Assembly: GCA_964452465.1 (NCBI GenBank)
Contig: CAYVMD010000062.1
Location: 1-9,949, forward strand
Source: CAYVMD01 sp964452465
GTDB lineage: Bacteria; Armatimonadota; JACIXR01
Length of the DNA stretch: 9,949 nt
Reading direction: 5' to 3'
In this document: one piece after another, positions 1-6,787 of the stretch
How the letters are laid out: each line of letters begins with the position of its first letter
How positions within the stretch are numbered: position 1 is the first letter of the stretch
Position numbers and translations under genes: made by a program
The notes under the pieces: model-generated
Told to the model about the DNA's origin: nothing
The model's database searches: none
What the model saw: the letters and a program-made list of their open reading frames with translations, nothing else

Positions 1-699
1 AAACCAACCAAGGTAGAGCATGATCTCGTCAACAGCATAGGGAAGGAGCAGGACCTCGTAGATACCCGGTTCTATTGGCTCAGGATGAAGGGAAGCCAAA
101 GCCCTTTCCACCGCTTCCTCTGCCAAAGTCACGGGGTCTATGCTCCTCCAGTCATCGGAGAGCGCCTCCGCGAAACCGCTTCCGTCTTCCTTTGTAGCTA
201 CCAAGGTCAAAGAGAAGTAGGAGCGCTGGGCAAAGGAATTTATGCCCAAGGAGTTTCTCACCGAGATCCTTTCCTCATTAGAAGAGAAGGAACCAGCAAG
301 ATAAACCCCCTTATTCTCTGCGATCCCGATTGCTTCCTTCACTAATTCCGCTCCCTCCAGGGAAGAAGGTGGTGGGGTGAAGGAATTCCGGAAGCGAGGA
401 GAAGAAGGAGCAGGCAGGGAAACGAAATCGGGTTTGGGAGGGGAAAGCTCAGCAACCTCCTCCGCTTTCCTCAACATATTTAATAACGCTTCTTTTTCCC
501 TGCTATTAGAGGACGCCTCCCCGATCTTTTTGTCTTTCTTTACCACCTTCACAGTTGAGGAAATCCCTTCTTCATAAATCGGCTGATGCACCCGATTACG
601 AGTGAACCTAATTAAGTAGGTCGAGTATTCTACGCTATTCACCTGTACTTCTTCCTTTGCGTTTTCTAATAGATACTTAGTTATTTCCTCTGCCTTCAT
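1..699 (-). CDS. pmbA: TldE/PmbA-type subunit of the TldD-TldE metalloprotease, N-terminal 233 residues (cut by window edge)
   Basis: The reverse strand is open from an ATG at 699 to the window edge, giving 233 codons without a stop; the C-terminal half lies outside. It begins MKAEEITKYLLENAKEEVQV, followed by the beta-rich PmbA/TldD N-terminal pattern (TRNRVHQPIYEEGISSTVKVV). A Pro-rich linker (PPKPDFVSLPAP, about 95-106) comes next, and the visible part ends YEVLLLPYAVDEIMLYLGWF, the start of the conserved C-terminal domain. In the known family, TldE (PmbA) is the partner that lacks the metal site and pairs with TldD to degrade or trim unfolded peptides in the cytoplasm. The ATG overlaps the tldD stop (ATGA), so translational coupling is likely; no strong ribosome binding site precedes it. 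The adjacent HExxxH-bearing TldD supports assignment as the E subunit, but the missing half prevents checking that the metal ligands are absent. Confidence 0.88.
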   Translation of the reverse strand, partial: MKAEEITKYLLENAKEEVQVNSVEYSTYLIRFTRNRVHQPIYEEGISSTVKVVKKDKKIGEASSNSREKEALLNMLRKAEEVAELSPPKPDFVSLPAPSSPRFRNSFTPPPSSLEGAELVKEAIGIAENKGVYLAGSFSSNEERISVRNSLGINSFAQRSYFSLTLVATKEDGSGFAEALSDDWRSIDPVTLAEEAVERALASLHPEPIEPGIYEVLLLPYAVDEIMLYLGWF

Positions 700-2138
700 C
701 TCTTCATCACCCCTATCCTTACATTTTGAAACCGCGCATAAGGAACCCTATGCCCCACGGTCATCGCCTGAGGCGGTTCCCCTTTGCCACAATTGGGGAG
801 CCCCACCAGAAAAAGGGATTTTTCGTCGGAGATCGCATCCAGAGAGTTCCAAAAATGAGGAGTTATCCCCGTATAGGTGGGGTTCCGTACTATTCCTTTA
901 ATATCCCCATTCTCAATAAGATAGCCGATTTCGCCAGCGAATTGGAAATTCAACCTCTTATCATCTATGGACCAGGAGGAAAACTCCTCTATCATGAGCC
1001 CTTTGCGGGTTTCCCTTATCAGTTCCTCCAGGGAGAAGTCCCCCGGCTCTAAATTTATATTCGTCATCCTTATAAGGGGAAGGTTACGATAATCCTCTGC
1101 CCGGGCACATCCTCCCGAGGTTATACCCATCTTCTTCGCCACCTCTCGGGAAGTGAGATAATTGGAGAATATCCCCTCCTTCACGAGCTCTACCCTCTGC
1201 GCTTTTACCCCTTCGTCATCGTATTCAAAATGACCAAGGGCATGCTCCAAAGTAGCATCAGCCACTATATTCACCAAAGGGCTTCCATAGCGGAAGTTTC
1301 CCTTCTTATCCAAAGTCAAAAATGTATCTCCCGCATAGGAAGACTCGTAACCGAAAACCCTATCCCCTTCCGAGGGATGCCCACATGACTCGTGGATTTG
1401 AAGAGCAAGCATGGATTTCCCTAGGATTAAAGTCCTCTCGTCCGATGGACAATAAGGAGCAGAGAGCAAAGCCTCCGCTTCCTTCGCGATCCTCTCCGCA
1501 TGGGAAGCCAAATCGAGCCTTTCCACGAACTCCCATCCCTCTTGCCCATAATTGCCCCCCATAAGCGGATAGGAACGCATTTGGCTTTCCCCTCCCTCTA
1601 TAGCGGTAGCGGATATGCCTGCACCACATACGCGATAGATCTGCTCTATGTAAGCACCTTCGCTGGATGCATAGAACTTTTCCTCCTCCCTTGATTCGGC
1701 GAACGCTTCCCTGATCCTTATCTTTTCGGATACATTCAGGGCACGCTCACACTCCAGGAGAAAATCCACCTTATTCGACAGGGGTACATCCCAGGGATTC
1801 ACCTTATAGGGAAATACGAACTTCCCTTCCCCTGGTTCCTCTTCCGACAACTCCACTTGCATATTCCCCACCTTATGCGAACCCCTTGCCATTTCCATTG
1901 CCTTTTCGGCGGCTTTTTTAACCCCCTCGTTGGATAACAGATTGGTTGAAGCAAATCCCAAAGCCCCCTTCCAAATGACCCTTATCCCTAACCCCTTGGT
2001 CTCTTCTTCCTCTAATCTTTCCACTCCCCCGTTCTTAACATGTATCCCCTCCCTCCTTTTGGACACGATCCTTGCATCGGCAAAGGAAGCCCCCTCTTCT
2101 AAGGCTTTTTCTATGGCGAGTTTGAGCAAATCCTCCAT
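696..2138 (-). CDS. tldD: TldD, metal-binding subunit of the TldD-TldE protease
   Basis: This 480-residue protein has the usual TldD length. The N-terminal domain (about 1-130) carries the family pattern DARIVSKRREGIHVKNGGVE. The C-terminal domain contains the zinc motif HESCGH (HExxxH) at 249-254 within LALQIHESCGHPSEGDR. A Cys at 450 in LPNCGKGEPPQAMTVGH matches the third metal ligand of known TldD proteins. In characterised systems TldD with TldE cleaves unstructured peptides and matures some ribosomal peptide products. The ATG at 2138 overlaps the upstream stop as TGATG, and a GGGAGG ribosome binding site lies at 2152-2147, 8 bases before the start. The stop overlaps the next ATG. No peptide precursor gene is visible nearby, so a general proteolytic role is the safer inference. 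Confidence 0.95.
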   Translation of the reverse strand: MEDLLKLAIEKALEEGASFADARIVSKRREGIHVKNGGVERLEEEETKGLGIRVIWKGALGFASTNLLSNEGVKKAAEKAMEMARGSHKVGNMQVELSEEEPGEGKFVFPYKVNPWDVPLSNKVDFLLECERALNVSEKIRIREAFAESREEEKFYASSEGAYIEQIYRVCGAGISATAIEGGESQMRSYPLMGGNYGQEGWEFVERLDLASHAERIAKEAEALLSAPYCPSDERTLILGKSMLALQIHESCGHPSEGDRVFGYESSYAGDTFLTLDKKGNFRYGSPLVNIVADATLEHALGHFEYDDEGVKAQRVELVKEGIFSNYLTSREVAKKMGITSGGCARAEDYRNLPLIRMTNINLEPGDFSLEELIRETRKGLMIEEFSSWSIDDKRLNFQFAGEIGYLIENGDIKGIVRNPTYTGITPHFWNSLDAISDEKSLFLVGLPNCGKGEPPQAMTVGHRVPYARFQNVRIGVMKR

Positions 2139-2974
2139 CAGACGAACCTCCCTTTTATGCCTGTCCTTTTTTCCTCTTCCAACCTCTTCCTGCCCATCTC
2201 AAAGAAAGGCAGGGCGAATTCTGTCCGCCAGGTGCGTTCCTCAAAGGAACGTACCTCCAGGGTTTTAAGGAAGCCCTCTACCTCCTTGAAGTAAGAGCCA
2301 TAGATATGATAGGAGTCGGATATATCAACATATCTGCCCACTTTTACTTCCCTTCCCATCCTTTTGCTTATTTCCTCTGCTATAAGCCTTTGCAGATCAG
2401 TGAGGGCGAAGATGTTCATAAACGCAGCTTTGAAAGCATCCCTGCTTCGCCAATGGGTGTTCATATTGAGATAGAACCCCCCTTTTTCCTCTACGATCCG
2501 ACACCAAATCCTTTGGAGGCAAGGAGGATCATCGGTTAAAGGATCTATATTGGGCTTCCAAGTTATTGCCTGGGCTCGTCGGGAATAGGGAACCTTCGAT
2601 AGTTTATCGATGATGTAGGCTATCTGGTCTATCTTCTTTTCGTCTATAGCATAAGAAAAAAGCCTTTCGTGATAGGTGTAGGTCCATTTGCCTTCCTCCG
2701 GGGCTATCCAGTGGTCATGAACCCCTTCAACGACTTCCAGCCTGTAAATCTCCAGGTCCTCCAATCCTCCGGGAAAACAACGGTGGATGCGAGGCTCGGA
2801 GAGGGGTTCTTCTATAACTATTATCATCGTGCAATCCTTACTTGGGGGATCGGTGGGTTTATCGTATTCCGTCCTCACTTCTATACCTTCCTGCCACACT
2901 GCCACTATTGATTTCTCCCATGCCTCCGGCAAATTTGCTCCGCGCACCATTAATACGGGTATATTCCCTCTCAA
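2138..2974 (-). CDS. Divergent thymidylate synthase superfamily protein
   Basis: Counted from the TTG at 2974 the protein has 278 residues. It shows the thymidylate synthase (ThyA) core in order. IDQIAYIIDKLSKVPYSRRAQ (about 115-135) is the helix plus phosphate-binding arginine segment. PPCLQ has the nucleophile Cys152. HWRSRD (175-179) matches the YQRSxD dUMP loop. FMNI holds Asn187, the residue that selects uracil over cytosine bases in the family. DSYHIY (220-225) matches GDxHxY. The family His after the catalytic Cys is Leu here. The N-terminal 90 residues and the C-terminal tail (ending GIKGRFV) do not look like E. coli ThyA, whose tail closes over folate. Likely substrate is dUMP or a related pyrimidine nucleotide, by inference; a hydroxymethylase is an alternative. 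It is first in a unit with tldD and tldE. The same frame extends upstream to a TTG at 3037, but that stretch contains a promoter. Confidence 0.8.
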   Translation of the reverse strand: MRGNIPVLMVRGANLPEAWEKSIVAVWQEGIEVRTEYDKPTDPPSKDCTMIIVIEEPLSEPRIHRCFPGGLEDLEIYRLEVVEGVHDHWIAPEEGKWTYTYHERLFSYAIDEKKIDQIAYIIDKLSKVPYSRRAQAITWKPNIDPLTDDPPCLQRIWCRIVEEKGGFYLNMNTHWRSRDAFKAAFMNIFALTDLQRLIAEEISKRMGREVKVGRYVDISDSYHIYGSYFKEVEGFLKTLEVRSFEERTWRTEFALPFFEMGRKRLEEEKRTGIKGRFV

Positions 2975-2981
2975 TATATCG

Positions 2982-2987
2982 CCTCCC
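2982..2987 (-). promoter_or_regulatory. Ribosome binding site fixing the TTG start of the thymidylate synthase homologue
   Basis: GGGAGG on the minus strand lies 7 bases before the TTG at 2974-2972. The upstream in-frame TTG at 3037 has only a weak AGGAAAA about 17 bases away. This favours the shorter 278-residue protein beginning MRGNIPVLMVRG. Confidence 0.7.
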
Positions 2988-3008
2988 TCAAAGGGATTTT
3001 TAAGTCTA

Positions 3009-3037
3009 ATTATGAAGGCGAGAGGAAAATCTTTCAA
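3009..3037 (-). promoter_or_regulatory. Sigma-70-type promoter for the thymidylate synthase homologue-tldD-tldE unit
   Basis: On the minus strand TTGAAA (3037-3032) is separated by exactly 17 bases from CATAAT (3014-3009). Each hexamer matches consensus at 5 of 6 positions. Transcription would start near 3002, giving a leader of about 28 bases that contains the GGGAGG ribosome binding site. The promoter lies inside the longer possible reading frame, which argues that this part is not coding. Confidence 0.6.
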
Positions 3038-3061
3038 GCAAAATGGTGGCTTTTCCTATTT

Positions 3062-3088
3062 TTAACAAGCACTGAGAGAAGTTATAAT
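3062..3088 (+). promoter_or_regulatory. Promoter of the dnaJ-like operon, probably giving a nearly leaderless mRNA
   Basis: TTAACA (3062-3067, 5 of 6 to consensus) is followed after a short 15-base spacer by a perfect TATAAT (3083-3088). The predicted transcription start is about 3095-3097, and the dnaJ-like ATG is at 3097. No Shine-Dalgarno sequence lies between the -10 box and the ATG; GAGAGAAG at 3074-3081 would be inside the promoter. The short spacer is the weak point. Confidence 0.5.
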
Positions 3089-3096
3089 TTTAAAAA

Positions 3097-3798
3097 ATGT
3101 CCCAGAGAAAGGATTATTACAAGATATTGGGAGTTCCCAAGGAAGCCTCTCTGAAGGAGATCAAGAAGGCTTATAGAAGGTTAGCTAAGCTTTATCACCC
3201 CGATCTCCATCCCAATGACAGGGAGAAAGAGGAATTGTTCCTCCTAGTAAAAGAAGCATACGAGGTGCTTTCCGATCCGGACAAGCGCCAGGAGTACGAT
3301 TTTTCCCAACAACCAGCGAGCCGAGAAACGATAGATTTCTTCGAAACAACCTTCGTCACGGCGGATAAGAAGAAAAGAGGCGAGGATATAATAAAGGAAA
3401 TCCAGGTAAGGTCTGAAGAGGCCGGTCAGGAAATAAAGATCCTCGTTTCGAGGATGGTCATTTGCCCAGTTTGCAAGGGCGAGAGAACCTTTCAGCCCCA
3501 GTGGAAGACCTGTCCCACTTGCCATGGAATGGGAAGGGTTAAAAAGAGAAAAACATCCATTTTCTCCGAAGAGGTTACCTTTCAAACCTGCCCCAAATGT
3601 GGAGGAAAGGGAGAAGTGCCTTCGGAACCTTGTTCCCTTTGTCGAGGGAAGGGTTTGATAGAAAAGCGAGAGCAGATATCCCTACTTCTTCCTTCCGCGT
3701 TGGATGAAAACCTTCAATTGGTCATAAAAGGAATGGGCAATGAATGCACTGAGGGGGAAAACGGAGACTTGATAGTCCGCCTTATGAAAAAATTATGA
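3097..3798 (+). CDS. Short DnaJ-like co-chaperone (J domain, zinc-binding domain, partial client-binding domain)
   Basis: This 233-residue protein compares with about 370-380 for full DnaJ. The J domain (about 6-68) has the HPD motif at 34-36 (LYHPDLHPND), which stimulates DnaK ATPase. There is no Gly/Phe-rich linker; instead there is a charged stretch. The first client-binding domain starts near GEDIIKEIQV (96) and is interrupted by a complete zinc domain of four CxxC motifs: C123/C126, C139/C142, C165/C168 and C179/C182. It resumes at about 190-230 (LLLPSALDENLQLVIKGMG...GDLIVRLM) and ends. The second client-binding domain and dimerisation region are absent, with no remnant downstream, since the next gene starts in the ATGA overlap. 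The protein is therefore probably a naturally short, monomeric J-protein for DnaK, not the housekeeping DnaJ. No dnaK or grpE is adjacent. Confidence 0.88.
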   Translation: MSQRKDYYKILGVPKEASLKEIKKAYRRLAKLYHPDLHPNDREKEELFLLVKEAYEVLSDPDKRQEYDFSQQPASRETIDFFETTFVTADKKKRGEDIIKEIQVRSEEAGQEIKILVSRMVICPVCKGERTFQPQWKTCPTCHGMGRVKKRKTSIFSEEVTFQTCPKCGGKGEVPSEPCSLCRGKGLIEKREQISLLLPSALDENLQLVIKGMGNECTEGENGDLIVRLMKKL

Positions 3799-4787
3799 AG
3801 GTCTCGGTCATATCCACGGTTTTGAACGAAGGAGAAAGTTTAAGAGAACTTCTGAGAGGATTAAGCCAGCAAACCTTCCCCCCAGAAGAAATAGTAATTG
3901 TAGACGCCGGCTCCACTGACGAAACCCTCTCCATCCTAAAAAGTTTCCGCTCCTCCCTACCTTTGAAGGTGCTCGTATCTCCTGGTTGCACGAGGGGAGA
4001 AGGTAGGAACCTCGCTATAAGAGAAGCAACCGGCGAGATAATTGCCTCAATAGATGGAGGATGCATTCCCTACCCCGATTGGTTGGAAAAATTGATCGCC
4101 CCCTTTGGTAGCAAATCTCCTCCCCATGTAGTTGCCGGCTTTTACGAACCTATCGTCGAGACGCCCTTACAGGAAGCGTTAGCAGGGCTTACCATTCCTT
4201 CCTCGAGGGAAATAGATCCCATCTCCTTTTTGCCTTCCTCTCGTAGCGTAGCCTTCCGCAAGGAAATATGGGAAAAGGTAGGAGGCTACCCCGAATGGAT
4301 GAGGAGCGCTGAGGATACTTTATTCGATATTACATTAAAGAAAGCGGGCGCGAAATTCTGCTTCCAACCCGAAGCGAAGGTTAAGTGGCGAATAAGGAAT
4401 TCCCTACGAGCGATATACCGCCAATTTTACGAATATTCTTATTGGGATGCGTTAGAGGGCGTTTTCTTCCCTCATTATTATAAACCTTGGTTCTACCTTT
4501 TCGGGCTGGTCCTCTGCCTTACCCTCCCATTCCTGGGGTTTAAACATTCCCTACTCCCGACCGCTTCCCTCCTTGCCTTCCTCCTATGTCTTTTTGGGGT
4601 TTATCTATGCCGAGCATTGAGGCGAGCGAGAAGGCGAAGGCATTTGAGCCCTAAAGCAATAATGCTATTCCCCTTCGTTCTCCTTGCTTATGATATGGGT
4701 CTTTGTGTAGGATATTTAGCAGGGAAACTGAAGAGGGTGCTCAAGAGCCTCAAAACTATATTATCCTCCAAGGAGGTGACTTTGTGA
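3795..4787 (+). CDS. Family 2 glycosyltransferase with C-terminal membrane segments
   Basis: This 330-residue protein has an N-terminal GT-A fold typical of GT2 enzymes. MKVSVISTVLNEGESLRELL is the opening beta-strand and helix, and VDAGSTDET (36-44) contacts the nucleotide sugar. IDGGC (86-90) takes the place of the metal-binding DxD. AED (172-174) supplies the likely catalytic acid, and KWRIRN (197-202) resembles the QxxRW region. Three hydrophobic segments follow at about 231-249, 253-272 and 288-310, with a very basic stretch (RALRRARRRRH) between the second and third, so the enzyme is probably held at the inner membrane facing the cytoplasm. It would transfer a sugar from a nucleotide donor to a lipid or polysaccharide; donor and acceptor cannot be told. 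The ATG overlaps the dnaJ-like stop by 4 bases (ATGA), so it is probably translated by coupling. Confidence 0.88.
   Translation: MKVSVISTVLNEGESLRELLRGLSQQTFPPEEIVIVDAGSTDETLSILKSFRSSLPLKVLVSPGCTRGEGRNLAIREATGEIIASIDGGCIPYPDWLEKLIAPFGSKSPPHVVAGFYEPIVETPLQEALAGLTIPSSREIDPISFLPSSRSVAFRKEIWEKVGGYPEWMRSAEDTLFDITLKKAGAKFCFQPEAKVKWRIRNSLRAIYRQFYEYSYWDALEGVFFPHYYKPWFYLFGLVLCLTLPFLGFKHSLLPTASLLAFLLCLFGVYLCRALRRARRRRHLSPKAIMLFPFVLLAYDMGLCVGYLAGKLKRVLKSLKTILSSKEVTL
4771..4776 (+). promoter_or_regulatory. Ribosome binding site deciding the start of the first Gfo/Idh/MocA gene
   Basis: AGGAGG lies 10 bases before the ATG at 4787 and 7 before an in-frame GTG at 4784. The reading frame continues upstream to an ATG at 4703, but that part lies inside the glycosyltransferase gene and adds no family-like sequence. 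The mature N-terminus MWKVGIIGAG fits the family. Confidence 0.75.
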
Positions 4788-5767
4788 TGTGGAAGGTCGG
4801 AATAATTGGAGCGGGCACGATGGGCAGGATGCACGCCGAAGGTTGGCAAAATACCGGTAGGGCTAAGGTGGAAGCCATCTATGATCCTCGCCCTGAGGCC
4901 GCAAAGGCCCTTGCCGATCGATATTCCGCTTCTCCAACCGATCTACCTACCCTTTTAGAGAGGGTCGAGATCGTGGATGTATGCACTCCCACTTACACGC
5001 ATCATCAGTATGTAATAGAGGCAGCGAAAGCAAGGAAACACATACTTTGTGAGAAGCCCCTCGCACGCACCCTGGAGCAAGCAAAGGAGATGCTGGAGGA
5101 AGTTAAGAAGGCGGACATCAAATTCATGGTGGCCCAGGTTCTAAGATGGTTCCCTGAATATAGAAAAGCCAAGCAAATGATAGATGCAGGAGCCATTGGT
5201 AAGCCTGCCATCGCCCGGACCGTTAGGGGTGGAGCATTCCCCATCGGGGTTGGAGACTGGTATGCCGATTTTGAGAAAAGCGGGGGTGTGATCCTGGATC
5301 TCATAATCCACGATTTCGATTTCCTCCATTGGTGCTTTGGGGAGGTGGAACGGGTTTACGCTCAAGCCCTTACATTTAAGAAACTGGACCACCAGGATTA
5401 CACGCTGGTTCTGCTTCGTTTCCGCTCAGGCGTCATAGGACACATAGAAGGGATTTTCGCCTATCCCCCTGGGTCTCCCTTCCGCACCGCCTACGAAATC
5501 GTGGGGGATAAAGGGATGCTCATCTTCGATAATCAAAGCTCCATGCCCTTGAGGATCTTGGCAAAGGCAGAAGAGAAGAGCAGAGGAGTAGCGGTACCGG
5601 AAAGCCCCCTCGCTGAGAACCCCTACTTCTTAGAAATAGAGCATTTCCTAACCTGTATAGAAGAGGGCAAGGAACCCGAAGTAACTGGTGAGGATGGATT
5701 TCGTGCTTTACGCACCGCCCTTGCAGCGATCGAGTCTGCAAGGGAAGGGAAGGTCGTTTATCTATGA
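4787..5767 (+). CDS. Gfo/Idh/MocA family NAD(P)-dependent oxidoreductase
   Basis: The protein has 326 residues from the ATG at 4787. The N-terminal Rossmann domain has the canonical GxGxxG in VGIIGAGTMGRMHA (4-17), and the acidic residue after the second strand (IYDPRPEA, 31-38) suggests NAD binding. CEKP (88-91) holds the family lysine near the active site. GGVILDLIIHDFDFLHW (166-182) supplies the usual D171, H175 and D178 of the catalytic region. The C-terminal half is the family beta-sheet domain, with GIxG-type strands and ending EGKVVYL. Family members oxidise or reduce sugars, inositols and related polyols; the substrate here is unknown. The start shares one base with the glycosyltransferase stop (TGATG). 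The downstream gene encodes a second protein of the same family and identical length, so the two may act in sequence or as a complex. Confidence 0.92.
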   Translation: MWKVGIIGAGTMGRMHAEGWQNTGRAKVEAIYDPRPEAAKALADRYSASPTDLPTLLERVEIVDVCTPTYTHHQYVIEAAKARKHILCEKPLARTLEQAKEMLEEVKKADIKFMVAQVLRWFPEYRKAKQMIDAGAIGKPAIARTVRGGAFPIGVGDWYADFEKSGGVILDLIIHDFDFLHWCFGEVERVYAQALTFKKLDHQDYTLVLLRFRSGVIGHIEGIFAYPPGSPFRTAYEIVGDKGMLIFDNQSSMPLRILAKAEEKSRGVAVPESPLAENPYFLEIEHFLTCIEEGKEPEVTGEDGFRALRTALAAIESAREGKVVYL

Positions 5768-5770
5768 GAA

Positions 5771-5776
5771 AGGAGG
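5771..5776 (+). promoter_or_regulatory. Ribosome binding site deciding the start of the second Gfo/Idh/MocA gene
   Basis: AGGAGG (preceded by further A residues) lies 8 bases before the ATG at 5785. An in-frame ATG at 5764 overlaps the previous stop (ATGA) but would place this site inside the gene and add seven residues (MRKEASR) that precede the family N-terminus MKVGIISF. Confidence 0.75.
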
Positions 5777-5784
5777 CGAGCAGG

Positions 5785-6765
5785 ATGAAAGTGGGCATCA
5801 TTTCCTTTGCTCATATGCATGCTTGGAGTTATGCCAGATGTCTCAAGGAGTTAGGGGTGGACTTCATAGGGATAACAGATGACAACGAGGAAAGGGGACA
5901 AAAGGTTAGCGAGGCGTTCTCCGTTCGTTTCTTCTCCACGCGGGAGGATCTGCTTTCCCAGCCTTTGGATGTGGTCATCGTCTGTTCGGAGAACGCAAAG
6001 CACAAAGAAGATGTTTTGCTTTCCGCGAAGGCAGGGAAGCACATCCTCTGTGAGAAACCCATTGCTACCTCTTTAGAAGACGCCCAAGCGATGATAGACG
6101 CTTGTAAGGAAGCTAGGGTCCTTCTTAGCATCTCCTTCCCCTGCAGGTATCTTCCTCCTGTGACCCGAGCCAAGCAATTGGTAGATGAAGGAGGAATTGG
6201 TGAGATTCTGGCGATAAAAGGCACTAACCGAGGGCAAATGCCAGGAGGCTGGTTCGTAAAGAAGGACTTGGCAGGAGGAGGGGCGGTAATGGACCACACC
6301 GTTCATGTGGTGGATCTAATGAGGTGGTTTTTAAGGGACGAAGTAGAGGAAGTTTATGCAGAAGTAGATAGACTTCTCCATCCAGAGATAGAGGTAGACG
6401 ATGTTGCTACCCTATCACTGCGCTTTAGGAATGGGGTTTTTGCCACCCTCGATCCTTCTTGGTCTCGCCCGAAATCCTTTCCCTTCTGGGGCGATGTAAC
6501 GATGGAGATAATCGGCACAAAGGGAGCCATTCTTCTTGACGCGTTCGGGCAGATTTTTTCCTTATTCAGCGACGAGCAAATGAGGCACTTCTGGCAATAT
6601 TGGGGCTCCGATCCGGATCTGCTCTTGATAAAGGATTTTCTTTCTTCCGTTGAGCAAGGGAAGAAACCCCTCATCTCCGGCGTGGATGGTCTAAAAGCTT
6701 TAGAGGTAGCTCTCGCCGCTTATAAATCTGCGGAGACCAAAGAACCTGTTAAATTACCTCTTTAG
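5785..6765 (+). CDS. Gfo/Idh/MocA family oxidoreductase with altered dinucleotide-binding motif
   Basis: The protein has 326 residues from the ATG at 5785. It has the family layout: an N-terminal Rossmann-like domain, LCEKP (88-92) with the conserved lysine, and GGGAVMDHTVHVVDLMRW (164-181) carrying D170, H174 and D177, then the beta-sheet domain. The glycine-rich loop is different: MKVGIISFAHMHAWSY replaces the GxGxxG seen in the neighbour, with Ser7, Ala9 and His12 where glycines are expected, and two histidines in the loop. An acidic ITDDNEE (30-36) still follows strand two, as in NAD binders. From memory, related proteins with a SFAHxHA start exist in several bacteria, so this may be an established subfamily. 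The substrate is unknown, most likely a sugar or polyol derivative. It ends the operon 22 bases before a strong hairpin. Confidence 0.9.
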   Translation: MKVGIISFAHMHAWSYARCLKELGVDFIGITDDNEERGQKVSEAFSVRFFSTREDLLSQPLDVVIVCSENAKHKEDVLLSAKAGKHILCEKPIATSLEDAQAMIDACKEARVLLSISFPCRYLPPVTRAKQLVDEGGIGEILAIKGTNRGQMPGGWFVKKDLAGGGAVMDHTVHVVDLMRWFLRDEVEEVYAEVDRLLHPEIEVDDVATLSLRFRNGVFATLDPSWSRPKSFPFWGDVTMEIIGTKGAILLDAFGQIFSLFSDEQMRHFWQYWGSDPDLLLIKDFLSSVEQGKKPLISGVDGLKALEVALAAYKSAETKEPVKLPL

Positions 6766-6787
6766 CAAGTTAATCCCCGAAATAAGA

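Noticed and set aside
85..577. Two plus-strand frames (86 and 66 codons) near the left edge
   Set aside because: They lie opposite the open, TldE-like minus-strand frame that continues to the window edge, and show no family-like sequence.
696..2138. TldD as part of a peptide natural-product cluster
   Set aside because: No small precursor peptide, cyclodehydratase or exporter is visible in the window; tldD-tldE are common as housekeeping genes.
3780..3800. Frameshift or premature stop at the end of the dnaJ-like gene
   Set aside because: The sequence after the stop encodes a complete glycosyltransferase from its first residue; no frame there resembles a DnaJ C-terminal domain.
4703..4786. 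Upstream extension of the first oxidoreductase frame
   Set aside because: It overlaps the end of the glycosyltransferase gene, and the AGGAGG at 4771 points to the ATG at 4787.
5829..6299. 156-codon frame opposite the second oxidoreductase
   Set aside because: It is antisense to a clear family gene, with no domain or start signal.
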